This document shows positions 1 to 8,327 of a stretch of DNA of 64,000 nt, piece after piece; positions within the stretch are counted from its first letter, which is position 1; each line of letters starts with the position of its first letter. Made by a program: the position numbers and the translations under genes. Under the pieces are notes generated by a model. It was not told the origin of the DNA, made no database searches, and saw only the letters and a list, made by a program, of their open reading frames with translations. This DNA comes from Clostridia bacterium (GTDB lineage Bacteria > Bacillota > Clostridia > Monoglobales > Monoglobaceae), in the NCBI GenBank assembly GCA_017546165.1, contig JAFYXL010000001.1, positions 21,787 to 85,786 on the forward strand, written 5' to 3'.

Positions 1-788
1 ACAAGCAATTTTTCCTCGGCATTACAAACAGACGGGCGAGAGGTTTTGGCGTTCAAGACGATTTCCTTTGCCATCTGCAAATTGGCATCGGCATCCACAT
101 AAACGTGACAGTTGCCGGTACCTGTTTCAATTGCGGGGACGGTGGCGTTTTCAACCACTGAGCGGATGAGACCTGCACCGCCTCTGGGGATTATTACATC
201 AAGGTAGTCGTTAAGCTTCATAAGTGCAACAGCGCTGTCGCGGGAAGTATCCTCGACCAATGCTACACAGTCCTCAGAAAGACCAACCGATTTGATAGCA
301 TCACGGAAAACATTGGTAATGGCCATACTGGATTTATGAGCTTCTTTGCCGCATCTTAATATACAGGCATTACCTGATTTAAGGCATAGAGCTGCAGCAT
401 CCGCTGTCACATTGGGGCGTGCTTCATAGATAATTCCACATACACCAAGGGGGACACGGACTTCGCTGATTAAAAGGCCGTTGGGACGTTGCCACTGGGA
501 CACAACCTCCCCGATTGGGTCAGGGAGCTCTGCAATCTGACGAATGCCTTGCGCAATTGTTTCTATACGTTCTTTATTGAGGGTAAGACGATCAATGAGA
601 CCTGGGGACATACCATTTGCCTTTGCGGCCTCAAGGTCTTTGTTGTTTTCATTTAATATATAGTCTGTATTCTTTATCAAACTGTCTGCAACATACATAA
701 GGGCATCTCGCTTCGTATCTGCTGACACAGAAGAAAGTGACAATGCAGCCGTCTTTGCCAAGTTTCCCTTTTGAATGAGTTCTTCCAT
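1..788 (-). CDS. proA: Gamma-glutamyl phosphate reductase, C-terminus cut by the window edge
   Basis: Reduces gamma-glutamyl phosphate to glutamate semialdehyde with NADPH, the second step of proline synthesis. About 262 codons are visible out of a usual ~415, read leftward from the ATG at 786-788; the 3' end lies outside the window. The aldehyde-dehydrogenase fold is recognisable, with a GVCGIIYEARPNVTADA-type segment, a PRGGAGLI stretch, and the catalytic cysteine in the PSVCNAEE motif close to the edge. A purine-rich ribosome binding site (AGAGGTGAT on the minus strand) precedes the start. A proB partner, if present, would be off the left edge. Identification is firm. Confidence 0.95.
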   Translation of the reverse strand, partial: MEELIQKGNLAKTAALSLSSVSADTKRDALMYVADSLIKNTDYILNENNKDLEAAKANGMSPGLIDRLTLNKERIETIAQGIRQIAELPDPIGEVVSQWQRPNGLLISEVRVPLGVCGIIYEARPNVTADAAALCLKSGNACILRCGKEAHKSSMAITNVFRDAIKSVGLSEDCVALVEDTSRDSAVALMKLNDYLDVIIPRGGAGLIRSVVENATVPAIETGTGNCHVYVDADANLQMAKEIVLNAKTSRPSVCNAEEKLL

Positions 789-892
789 ATTTAAAAATCA
801 CCTCTTATGAATTGAGTATATCATAACACACATTAAAAAGCAAGAAGAGGGGAAATTATTTAAGAAAAATTAACTCTTGAAAAGGAGAATTC

Positions 893-932
893 AAGAAAAA
901 ACCGATTGCAAGTTTGCAATCGGTTTTTTCTT
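893..932 (-). terminator. Rho-independent terminator after the M23 gene
   Basis: A near-perfect inverted repeat (arms 893-911 and 914-932, core CCGATTGCAA) is flanked by A-tracts on one side and T-tracts on the other, so it could work in both directions. It lies just downstream of the minus-strand M23 gene and upstream of proA, so its main job is probably to end the M23 transcript. Confidence 0.85.
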
Positions 933-961
933 AAGATGTATAATGTTTCAAAAGATTGGTA

Positions 962-1696
962 TTAGCTATTAACCATTTTTTCAGGGTCTTTATACTCACC
1001 GCCGGATATAACTTCAAAATGGAGATGAGGGCCGGAACTTGCCTCCAAAATTCCTGAGTCGCCTACACCGCCGATGATATCCCCTTTTTCAACCTGAGTT
1101 CCCACTTTGATAAAATCCACACTTTGCAGATTACCATATAGCGATGAAATTTCATTGCCGTGGTCAATGACAACAACTACACCGAGAAGGTCATCCTGAT
1201 ATACCTGAGATATTACTCCGGACTCTGCGGCTTTGACCTGGTCGCCGATTTTGGCGGCGATATCTGTGCCGTTGTGGGTACGCCAATCCTGCATACTTTC
1301 ACAAAAGACCAGCTCGTCAACAGAGCAGGGGGCAATTATTTCGCCATCAATAGGGAAGTTCATCGAAAATTTGGGAACTTCGGTTTTTTCTGTTGCGGGT
1401 GCGGATGTTTCAACAACCTGGGGGTTGAATTTTTCAGGTTCTTTTTTTTGTGTTTCTTTTGGCAAGTTGTCAATATCTACTATTTCAAGCTGACTTTCCA
1501 GTGCCGCTTCGCGCCAGGAATTCTCGTCAAATGAGGCAACTTGCTGATTCATTTGACGCTTTAAATGTGATGAGTAGATTGTGAAACTTGCAATTGCAAC
1601 AACTGAGCACAGGGCTATGTAAAACCCTTTGTTGGTTGCAATCTTTTTCCAGCAAAATGTCTGTGTACTTTTATTTTTTTTCTTCTTCTTAGTCAT
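962..1696 (-). CDS. Membrane-anchored M23 (LytM) metallopeptidase, SpoIIQ-like
   Basis: 244 residues: a basic N-terminus, one membrane segment (~25-42), a linker rich in acidic residues, Thr and Pro, and a C-terminal LytM domain (~115-235). The zinc ligands are present: His141 and Asp145 in HNGTD, and His224/His226 in HLHFEV, so this copy looks catalytically competent. The WRTHNGTDIAA signature and the single-TM architecture resemble the clostridial sporulation protein SpoIIQ, which forms the forespore side of the channel with SpoIIIAH. The usual neighbours spoIID and spoIIID are not seen, so the SpoIIQ name is an inference; a vegetative cell-wall endopeptidase is the alternative. It is followed by its own terminator. 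Confidence 0.75.
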   Translation of the reverse strand: MTKKKKKNKSTQTFCWKKIATNKGFYIALCSVVAIASFTIYSSHLKRQMNQQVASFDENSWREAALESQLEIVDIDNLPKETQKKEPEKFNPQVVETSAPATEKTEVPKFSMNFPIDGEIIAPCSVDELVFCESMQDWRTHNGTDIAAKIGDQVKAAESGVISQVYQDDLLGVVVVIDHGNEISSLYGNLQSVDFIKVGTQVEKGDIIGGVGDSGILEASSGPHLHFEVISGGEYKDPEKMVNS

Positions 1697-1740
1697 TTAT
1701 GGCACCTCCACATTAGGAAGTATTAACCATAAATTTCTTT

Positions 1741-2553
1741 TTATACTGCATTTTTCAAATTTTTAGGTATTTTGATTGTATATTCAATAAATTCCTCACT
1801 CTCTGTTTTGCTTGTCTGGGCTTCAATCCCGGACTTTTTCATCATATCCACTGCCTGTTTTATAGTGTTAGAGAAGATTCTTACATCTTTGAAAATGCGT
1901 ATGTCTTTAGTCTTATCAAGTTCCGTACTTTGCTCTGAGCTTAATACTTCATCTACAAGCTCTTCAGTTTTTGCAACGTTAAGGCCTTTTTTGATGATTG
2001 TATTCAGAACTCTCAGCTTAGCCTTTTCGTCCGGAAGACGCAAAATCGCTCTTGCGTGGCGTTCGCTGAGGTTGTTTTCTGAAAGCAGCTGGCGTACTTT
2101 TGGAGAAAGTTTGAGAATTCTTATCTTGTTTGCAATAGTTGATTGATTTTTGCCTATTTTCATTGCTAGCTCTTCCTGAGTCATCCCGTGCTCTGAAAGA
2201 AGAGAGCAAAATGCTTCGGCTTCCTCCATGTATCCCAGATTTTCACGCTGTATATTTTCAATCAATGCCATAACAGCGCTGTCTGTACCACCCGCCCTGA
2301 TAACAATAGCCGGTATTTCATTCATTTCAGCCATACGGCAGGCACGAAGCCTGCGTTCTCCGGCAATCAGCTCGTAGTCCCGTCCGTTTATTTGCCTTAC
2401 CACCACAGGCTGCATAAGTCCATAGTGCCTTATGGACGAACATAGGTCGTTTAGTGCAGCCTTATCCATTTCGCGTCTTGGCTGATATGGGTTTGGTCTT
2501 ACTGAATCTATTGGCAGATACAATACCTTTGAATTTTTTTCTTCTGTAAACAT
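1741..2553 (-). CDS. ParB/Spo0J/Noc family DNA-binding CTPase
   Basis: 270 residues with the ParB order: N-terminal CTP-binding domain containing NPYQPRR and the GERRLRA phosphate-binding box, the ENIQRENL motif, a helix-turn-helix region beginning MTQEELAMKIGKNQST, and a short C-terminal dimerisation region. Proteins of this family load at parS- or NBS-like sites and slide as CTP clamps, either segregating chromosomes (Spo0J) or blocking division over the nucleoid (Noc). The start is placed at 2553, not at the ATG seven codons upstream, because an AAAGGTGAG ribosome binding site lies between the two. No parA or rsmG is adjacent, which fits a Noc-like or solitary paralogue better than the main parAB locus. 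Confidence 0.85.
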   Translation of the reverse strand: MFTEEKNSKVLYLPIDSVRPNPYQPRREMDKAALNDLCSSIRHYGLMQPVVVRQINGRDYELIAGERRLRACRMAEMNEIPAIVIRAGGTDSAVMALIENIQRENLGYMEEAEAFCSLLSEHGMTQEELAMKIGKNQSTIANKIRILKLSPKVRQLLSENNLSERHARAILRLPDEKAKLRVLNTIIKKGLNVAKTEELVDEVLSSEQSTELDKTKDIRIFKDVRIFSNTIKQAVDMMKKSGIEAQTSKTESEEFIEYTIKIPKNLKNAV

Positions 2554-2609
2554 ATATCTCACCTTTCTTTTCATAAATATTAATCTATATCTTTATTTAA
2601 CCTAAGGTA

Positions 2610-2638
2610 ATTGTAACACAAATAAAATTACTTTACAA
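2610..2638 (-). promoter_or_regulatory. Candidate sigma-A promoter for the ParB-like gene
   Basis: On the minus strand, TTGTAA and TACAAT are separated by 17 bases, about 60 bases upstream of the chosen start. Spacing and -10 box are good; the -35 box is imperfect. Confidence 0.5.
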
Positions 2639-2721
2639 ATTTTTCCATATGCAAAATATGAGATAATCGGCGAAAAGGTGCTATGTTGTGACTGCAAAAT
2701 ATTTAACCTACAAATTTACGA

Positions 2722-2751
2722 CAAAAAAAGGACAGGCATCTTTGCCTGTCC
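2722..2751 (-). terminator. Rho-independent terminator after the DMT permease
   Basis: GGACAGGCA and TGCCTGTCC (2730-2738 and 2743-2751) form a 9-bp stem with a TCTT loop; the adjacent A-tract at 2723-2729 reads as a T-run on the minus strand. It ends the YnbB-like/DMT transcript. Confidence 0.9.
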
Positions 2752-2771
2752 GATATTATTAACTTTTTAAT

Positions 2772-3710
2772 TTATGACGCAAGACCTTCTGCAATGCCCA
2801 TAATAATTATACCGGCAAATACGCAAATCAATGCACCGTAGTGTTTCCAGGATAATTTTTCTTTGAGGAATAGCCTGCTCCACAGAACTGATACTACACA
2901 GTATGCAGATATAACAGGTGCTGCACCTACAGGATTTGCCGCAAGGGCATAGATGTATGCAAACTGACCTGCAGTTTCGCATATAGCAGCGATTCCTTTT
3001 GGCGCTTCATCACGGTATGAGGTTATCTTTTGTTTTTTGATTATGAATACATAGACAAACGCTACAACTGCCATAAAAAGGAAAGTGAGCTCATAAGCTA
3101 CATTTGCAACGTCTTCGCTCAGATAGTGGAAGACGTTTGGCAAAAATGTGTTGCCTTCCTCCAAAATTACAGAGTCAAAGAATGTACCAACAGCATCTAT
3201 GATACAGTAGAGAACCGGGAGTAAGATTGCAAGGACACTTTTTGTGTATTTTCTGTTTGAGTGTATCTGGCGTGCTGCCTTTGCCTCATCATCCTCGGTA
3301 TATTCCGCAATGCCAAGAAAGAGAACACCAAAACAAACTATAACCACACCTACGGTTGACAGTGGGTCAATTGTTTGTCCAAGAATCAGGAAACACAGAA
3401 TTGCAGCAATTGCACCTGAAGAGTTGCAGATTGGGGAAGAGACTGAAAGTTCAATATAACGAAGTGTTACGTAACCGAATATCATTGAGAGTATGTACAT
3501 TGATGATGCAGGCAGGTAATAAATTATGTCCTGCATAGTGATGGAAACGCCTGATGCAATTTCATAAATTGCGTGAATTCCCATAACAAAACCTACTGCC
3601 ATAACCATCTTCCAATGACTGTATTTGTCTGAGGGCTTTGAGCCAAGCTTACTGAAAAAATCCGAACCACTCCAACAAAGTGTTGCACAAAGTGCTATAA
3701 CTAACCACAT
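2772..3710 (-). CDS. DMT/EamA-family membrane permease
   Basis: 312 residues with about ten hydrophobic segments arranged as two EamA-type halves, typical of drug/metabolite transporters. The start MWLVIALCATLCWSGSDFFSK is characteristic of the first DMT helix, and the second half contains GAAPVISAYCVVSVLWSRLFLKE, the usual late-helix signature. Substrate cannot be told from sequence. The gene lies three bases after the YnbB-like PLP enzyme and shares its terminator, so the two are almost certainly co-transcribed; this suggests an amino-acid or amine-type substrate related to that enzyme, but this is inference only. Confidence 0.85.
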   Translation of the reverse strand: MWLVIALCATLCWSGSDFFSKLGSKPSDKYSHWKMVMAVGFVMGIHAIYEIASGVSITMQDIIYYLPASSMYILSMIFGYVTLRYIELSVSSPICNSSGAIAAILCFLILGQTIDPLSTVGVVIVCFGVLFLGIAEYTEDDEAKAARQIHSNRKYTKSVLAILLPVLYCIIDAVGTFFDSVILEEGNTFLPNVFHYLSEDVANVAYELTFLFMAVVAFVYVFIIKKQKITSYRDEAPKGIAAICETAGQFAYIYALAANPVGAAPVISAYCVVSVLWSRLFLKEKLSWKHYGALICVFAGIIIMGIAEGLAS

Positions 3711-3713
3711 ATA

Positions 3714-5009
3714 TTATTTCTCCTTTAACTTTTCAATATTTATAAGATTTTCATTTAACATTTCCTGAACAGATTTTAGTATGCCGAGCTTTGCGTGATG
3801 CCAGGTGATACCACCCTGGAAGTAAACAGCGTAGGGCTCTCTTAATGGTGCATCAGCACTTAACTCAATTGAAGAGCCTTGAACAAATGCCCCTGCTGCC
3901 ATAATGACTTCAGACTCGTACCCCGGCATATCTCCGGGAACAGGAGTGACATAGCTGTCAACCGGTGCGGCTGCCTGGATACCTTTGCAAAAAGCGATGA
4001 GTCTTTCCGGACTTTCAAGCTCTACCGCCTGGATTATATCGTGTCTGCTTTCGGTACTGTTAGGTACGCAGCGGAAACCAAGTCTTTCATAGATGTTTGC
4101 AGCAAAGATAGCACCTTTAAGTGCCCCTGCCACAACGGATGGTGCCATAAAAAGACCTTGATAGAATTGGCGCATAAGACCCATATTTGTGCCTACCTCT
4201 TTGCCAAGACCGGGAGCAGTAAGACGCCAACCGCAGTTTTCAATACATTCCTTAGTGCCACAGATATATCCACCGGAGGGGGCAAGACCGCCGCCAAGGT
4301 TTTTAATCAGTGAACCAACTATCATATCTGCACCAAAATTTGAAGGCTCAAGACGTTCGACAAATTCCCCGTAACAGTTATCAACCATACAGATTACATC
4401 AGGTTTAATCCCTTTTACAAATTTAATCAGTTTGGCAATTTTTTCAACGGAAAAAGTCTCACGAGTCTGATAACCCTTTGAACGTTGAATAGTCACAAGC
4501 TTTGTCTTGTCGTTTATGGCTTCCCTGATTTTATCATAGTCAAAACTGTCATCAGGCAGCAAATCAACCTGGCGATAAGTCACGCCGTACTCAGCCAATG
4601 AACCCGGGGAGGAGCGGATGCCGATAACTCCCTCAAGAGTGTCATATGGCTTGCCGGCAGGGGACAAAAGTTCATCCCCTGGACGCAGATTTGCGCTGAG
4701 GGCCAGGCTAAGTGCGTGGGTTCCGCAGGTAATCTGAGGACGGACAAGGGCATCTTCGGTACCAAAACAATCTGCATATACCCTCTCCAAAGTATCTCTG
4801 CCCATATCGTTGTAACCGTAACCCGTGGATTCGGCAAAGCAAGCTGCATCTACACGATTTTTCTGCATTGCGGAAATAACCTTCATCTGATTATATTCGG
4901 CGGTTTTGTCAATTTCTTTAAATCTATCTTCCAATGAACTTAAAGTTTTTTCGCTGAACTGAAAAAGCTCATCAGATATTCCCATCAAGCTGTATATATT
5001 ATCTTTCAT
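3714..5009 (-). CDS. PLP-dependent lyase of the aluminium-resistance / YnbB family
   Basis: 431 residues of the fold-type I Cys/Met metabolism class, related to methionine gamma-lyases. The PLP-binding lysine is predicted as Lys236 in VGSLIKNLGGG; ITCGTHALSLAL (~93-104) is the phosphate-binding glycine loop region and MVDNCYGEF (~208-216) supplies the ring-stacking and aspartate contacts. Homologues are annotated as aluminium resistance protein. The B. subtilis relative YnbB is implicated in 5-aminopentanol modification of elongation factor P, a pathway to which the YfmF/YfmH pair elsewhere in this window is also linked. It heads a two-gene minus-strand operon with a DMT permease. Substrate here is not proven. 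Confidence 0.85.
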   Translation of the reverse strand: MKDNIYSLMGISDELFQFSEKTLSSLEDRFKEIDKTAEYNQMKVISAMQKNRVDAACFAESTGYGYNDMGRDTLERVYADCFGTEDALVRPQITCGTHALSLALSANLRPGDELLSPAGKPYDTLEGVIGIRSSPGSLAEYGVTYRQVDLLPDDSFDYDKIREAINDKTKLVTIQRSKGYQTRETFSVEKIAKLIKFVKGIKPDVICMVDNCYGEFVERLEPSNFGADMIVGSLIKNLGGGLAPSGGYICGTKECIENCGWRLTAPGLGKEVGTNMGLMRQFYQGLFMAPSVVAGALKGAIFAANIYERLGFRCVPNSTESRHDIIQAVELESPERLIAFCKGIQAAAPVDSYVTPVPGDMPGYESEVIMAAGAFVQGSSIELSADAPLREPYAVYFQGGITWHHAKLGILKSVQEMLNENLINIEKLKEK

Positions 5010-5147
5010 AATCTAAAACCTCCAAAACTTATTAAAATTATAACTTATTTTACATATTTAGTCAATAAAAAGGACTAGTTTTTTTGGTACAAATATGGTA
5101 TAATTATCTATTATATAAATATATCTCATTAAAAGGAGGGGCTATTT

Positions 5148-5741
5148 ATGAATATCTGCGTATATGGTGCATCCAGTGATGCAATTGATAAAGAGTATAT
5201 TAAAGCAGGGGAGCTTTTGGGTGAAGAACTTGCCAGACGTGGGCACACCTTGGTTTTTGGCGGTGGCACAGCAGGGCTTATGGGGGCAACTGCACGAGGT
5301 GCTGCAAAAATGGGTGGCAAAATTATTGGTGTTGCTCCATTGTTTTTTAATGCGGACGGCATACTGTATGAGGGTTGCACTGAACTTATCCGTACGACAA
5401 CAATGCGTGAGAGAAAGCAAATCCTTGAAGATTTGTCTGACGCATTTATTATGTCCCCCGGTGGAATTGGAACCTATGAGGAATTTTTTGAAATTTTGAC
5501 ACTAAAACAGCTTTACCGTCACAACAAAGCTATCGCAGTGCTTAATACAAAAGGATATTACACACCTCTTGACAACCTTTTAAAGGAAACAGCCAAAGAT
5601 GGATTTATGCGTGACGAATCTTTAAAGCTTTATGAGGTGTTTGAAGGGATACCTGAAATTTTGGATTACATTGAGAAATATGTTCCTGAGGAATTTGATG
5701 TTGAAGATATGAAACATATAGGTCAGGCAAATCAAAAATAA
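5148..5741 (+). CDS. LOG-family nucleoside 5'-monophosphate phosphoribohydrolase
   Basis: 197 residues of the TIGR00730 / Lonely Guy family, related to lysine-decarboxylase-annotated proteins. The diagnostic PGGIGTYEEFFE motif (~103-114) and the upstream MRERKQIL arginine motif form the active site that cleaves the N-glycosidic bond of purine nucleoside monophosphates. In plants and some bacteria this releases cytokinins; in most bacteria the true substrate is uncertain. A Rossmann-like GGGTAGLMGA loop binds the phosphate. Preceded by a strong AAAGGAGGGG ribosome binding site and followed by its own terminator, so it is probably monocistronic. Confidence 0.9.
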   Translation: MNICVYGASSDAIDKEYIKAGELLGEELARRGHTLVFGGGTAGLMGATARGAAKMGGKIIGVAPLFFNADGILYEGCTELIRTTTMRERKQILEDLSDAFIMSPGGIGTYEEFFEILTLKQLYRHNKAIAVLNTKGYYTPLDNLLKETAKDGFMRDESLKLYEVFEGIPEILDYIEKYVPEEFDVEDMKHIGQANQK

Positions 5742-5776
5742 AGGAGTTTGCATACTATTTATTAAAAAATTCAATA

Positions 5777-5825
5777 TAAAACAGTTGGCAGAGGGTTTAT
5801 GGAAAAACGCCTCTGCTGTTTTTAT
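5777..5825 (+). terminator. Probable terminator after the LOG gene
   Basis: GCAGAGG (5788-5794) pairs with CCTCTGC (5810-5816), extended by AAAACA/TGTTTT with a small bulge, and runs into a T-tract. The loop is long, so confidence is moderate. Confidence 0.65.
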
Positions 5826-5881
5826 GGTTTCATATGGAGGGTAATAAAGGTCATATTTTATCATAAATTTGCGCGTAATTC

Positions 5882-5910
5882 TTGATTTTTTTAGTCTAGT
5901 ATGTTACAAT
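5882..5910 (+). promoter_or_regulatory. Candidate promoter of the OPT-PqqD operon
   Basis: TTGATT and TACAAT are separated by 17 bases. Transcription from here would give a leader of about 107 bases containing the pseudoknot element at 5961-6013. Confidence 0.6.
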
Positions 5911-5960
5911 AATAAAGCTTGTGTGAAAAAAACAGACAAGATTTCACAAAGAACAGACAA

Positions 5961-6013
5961 GCGCCTTATTTGCTCACAATAAGGTGCGTATTTTTATACT
6001 GTGGGCGGAAAGG
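5961..6013 (+). promoter_or_regulatory. Candidate pseudoknot leader RNA, copy 1 (before OPT transporter)
   Basis: Outer stem GCGC/GCGT (5961-5964 with 5986-5989), inner 6-bp stem CTTATT/AATAAG (5965-5970 with 5978-5983), and a 7-nt loop TGCTCAC whose last six bases can pair with GTGGGC at 6001-6006. The pairing partner runs directly into the GGAAAGG ribosome binding site. Copies with the same geometry occur before the fumarase gene (11828) and leuS (44080). The loop-closing pair is T-A here but C-G in the other two, and the C to T change in the loop keeps a G-U pair. Class unknown to me; translation control is inferred from the position. Confidence 0.7.
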
Positions 6014-6023
6014 TTATTCATAT

Positions 6024-7940
6024 ATGGAAAACAATAAGAATTTCAAGCCATATATTCCTGCGGAAAGGGTAACGCCTGAAATTACCATTACCTCAATCAT
6101 TATGGGTATTATCCTTGCAGTAGTATTTGGTGCAGCGAATGCCTATTTGGGACTTCGTGTGGGTATGACTGTTTCTGCGTCTATCCCTGCAGCGGTTATC
6201 TCAATGGGTGTGATTCGCGTTATTATGAAGAAGAATTCAATTCTTGAGAGCAATATTGTTCAAACAACCGGCTCAGCCGGTGAATCTCTGGCAGCAGGCG
6301 CAATATTTACACTTCCTGCACTCTTTTTGTGGGCCAAAGACGGCGTAATGGACAAGCCCGGTATTGTAGAGATTACACTTATTGCACTTCTTGGCGGACT
6401 TTTGGGTGTATTCTTTATGGTACCCCTTCGCAACGCCTTGATTGTTAAGGAGCACGGCGTTCTTCCCTATCCTGAGGGCACAGCTTGTGCGGAGGTTCTC
6501 CTTGCCGGCGAAGAAGGCGGAGCAAATGCATCAACTGTATTTGCCGGTATGGGTTTTGCAGCTCTTTTTAAGTTTGTTATTGATGGGCTTAAAGCAGTTC
6601 CCGGTGAGGTTGCTCTTCGCGTAAAAGGTTATGCAGGTGAAATAGGTGCTCAGATTTACCCTGCTGTTATGAGCGTTGGTTATATTTGCGGACCAAGAAT
6701 TTCATCTTATATGTTTGCCGGTGGCGTTCTTGCCTGGATGGTGATTATACCTATGATTGTTCTTTTTGGTAAGGATCTTGTCCTCTATCCGGGAACAGTT
6801 GCAATCGGTGAGATGTTTGCAAATGGCGGGGCAAGTGCAATATGGGGTTCTTATATACGCTATATTGGCGCAGGCGCTTTGGCTGCAGGCGGCATTATAA
6901 GTCTTGTAAAGTCACTTCCTCTTATTGTAAACACCTTTGCAGGTGCAGTTCGTGGCATATCTGATATTGGAACAGGTGGCGCATTGCGTACGGATAAGAA
7001 CTTAAGTATAAAAACAGTTCTTGTTGCTATTATTATCCTTACACTTATTATCTGGATTGTTCCGGCCGTTCCGGTTTCTCCAATCGGTGCTGTTGTGGTT
7101 GTTGTATTTGGCTTCTTCTTTGCAACAGTATCTTCACGTATGGTTGGATTGGTAGGCAGCAGCAACAACCCTGTATCAGGCATGGCTATTGCAACGCTTC
7201 TTATTGCGACACTTGTTCTTAAAGTTACAGGTGATGGTGGCGCTCACGGTATGAAGGGTGCCATTGCAATAGGCTCAATAATCTGTATCGTTGCGGCAAT
7301 CGCAGGAGATACTTCGCAGGACCTTAAGACAGGTTATTTGCTTGGTGCAACACCACGAAAACAACAGATTGCCGAAGTTATAGGTGTTGTAGCGGCAGCC
7401 TTTGCTATTGGCGGAACTCTCTACCTGCTTGACAGTGCGTGGGGATTTGGTTCTGATGAACTTGCCGCACCTCAGGCAACTCTTATGAAGATGATTGTTG
7501 AGGGTGTTATGGATGCAAATCTTCCTTGGAATCTTGTATTCATAGGTGTTTTCATCGCAGTTGTGGTTGAAATTGTAGGTATTCCTGTGCTTCCTTTTGC
7601 GATTGGTGTATATCTGCCTGTTCATCTTAATGCTTGTATTATGGTGGGTGGACTGGTAAGACTTTTTGTGGACAAACTTAAAAAGGATGAAAAAGAGAAG
7701 ACTGCCATTGTAAATGATGGAATTCTTTTCTGCTCAGGTATGATTGCTGGCGAAGGCATTGTAGGTATTATTCTCGCAGTTCTTGCGATATTTGGATTTG
7801 ACAAGGTGATTGATCTGTCAGGCAAGCTAAACCTTCCTGCGTCAGTTTCAAACATTGGCAGCCTGGTGGTATTCGCTTTGGTTGTGGTAAGTGTTCTTAA
7901 GTTTTCTGTATGGAAAAAACGCAACACACTTAACAAGTAA
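6024..7940 (+). CDS. OPT-family oligopeptide transporter
   Basis: 638 residues, a polytopic membrane protein with roughly fifteen hydrophobic segments, of the OPT (oligopeptide transporter) superfamily. These are proton-coupled secondary importers of small peptides, or of metal chelates in some branches. Family hallmarks include NAYLGLRVGMTVSASIPAAV near the N-terminus, LPYPEGTACAEVL and the GDTSQDLKTGYLLGATP motif. The start is placed at 6024 (MENNKNFKPYIP), 35 codons inside the longest reading frame, because it has a GGAAAGG site ten bases upstream and the extra N-terminus would overlap the structured leader. It is followed two bases later by a PqqD-like gene. Confidence 0.9.
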   Translation: MENNKNFKPYIPAERVTPEITITSIIMGIILAVVFGAANAYLGLRVGMTVSASIPAAVISMGVIRVIMKKNSILESNIVQTTGSAGESLAAGAIFTLPALFLWAKDGVMDKPGIVEITLIALLGGLLGVFFMVPLRNALIVKEHGVLPYPEGTACAEVLLAGEEGGANASTVFAGMGFAALFKFVIDGLKAVPGEVALRVKGYAGEIGAQIYPAVMSVGYICGPRISSYMFAGGVLAWMVIIPMIVLFGKDLVLYPGTVAIGEMFANGGASAIWGSYIRYIGAGALAAGGIISLVKSLPLIVNTFAGAVRGISDIGTGGALRTDKNLSIKTVLVAIIILTLIIWIVPAVPVSPIGAVVVVVFGFFFATVSSRMVGLVGSSNNPVSGMAIATLLIATLVLKVTGDGGAHGMKGAIAIGSIICIVAAIAGDTSQDLKTGYLLGATPRKQQIAEVIGVVAAAFAIGGTLYLLDSAWGFGSDELAAPQATLMKMIVEGVMDANLPWNLVFIGVFIAVVVEIVGIPVLPFAIGVYLPVHLNACIMVGGLVRLFVDKLKKDEKEKTAIVNDGILFCSGMIAGEGIVGIILAVLAIFGFDKVIDLSGKLNLPASVSNIGSLVVFALVVVSVLKFSVWKKRNTLNK

Positions 7941-7942
7941 TT

Positions 7943-8290
7943 ATGAAGAAAAAACAAATCATATCTAAAAACTATCTTGAAAAAATTCCTGTTGCCAATG
8001 GGGAGCTGAGATGGGAAACAACCCCGGAGGGCAAGGTGGATTTGCTTATTGAAAACACAGGCTTTTTCAACAGGGTTGCCCAAAAGCTTTTTGCAAAACC
8101 TCCAATAACATATGTCCATCTGGATGATATGGGAAGTTTTGTCTGGCCCCTTATGGACGGGAAACGGAATATAATTGAGCTTGGGAGGCTTGTGGAAGAA
8201 CATTTTGGTGAGTCGGCACATCCCCTTTATGAAAGGCTGGTAAAGTTTTTCCAAATATTAGATAGTTATCGGTTTATTGAATGGAAGTAA
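7943..8290 (+). CDS. PqqD-like (RiPP recognition element fold) protein
   Basis: 115 residues. The central part (VHLDDMGSFVWPLMDGKRNIIELGRLVEEHFG) has the winged-helix signature of PqqD, the peptide-recognition element used by RiPP-modifying enzymes to bind leader peptides. It begins two bases after the OPT stop codon and is followed by a terminator, so the two genes form an operon. No radical-SAM enzyme or precursor peptide is visible nearby, so it is unlikely to serve a local RiPP pathway; a role in recognising peptides or regulating the adjacent transporter is possible but unproven. Confidence 0.8.
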   Translation: MKKKQIISKNYLEKIPVANGELRWETTPEGKVDLLIENTGFFNRVAQKLFAKPPITYVHLDDMGSFVWPLMDGKRNIIELGRLVEEHFGESAHPLYERLVKFFQILDSYRFIEWK

Positions 8291-8297
8291 ATATATG

Positions 8298-8327
8298 GGA
8301 ACGGTTGTAAAACCGTTCCTTTTTTTT
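8298..8327 (+). terminator. Rho-independent terminator of the OPT-PqqD operon
   Basis: GGAACGGTT / AACCGTTCC (8298-8306 and 8311-8319) with a GTAA loop, followed by eight T residues. Confidence 0.95.

Noticed and set aside
1160..1534. Plus-strand frame opposite the M23 gene
   Set aside because: Antisense shadow of a clearly coding minus-strand gene, without ribosome site or recognisable protein features. The same applies to the other long antisense frames, such as 14454-15104 and 7622-8254.
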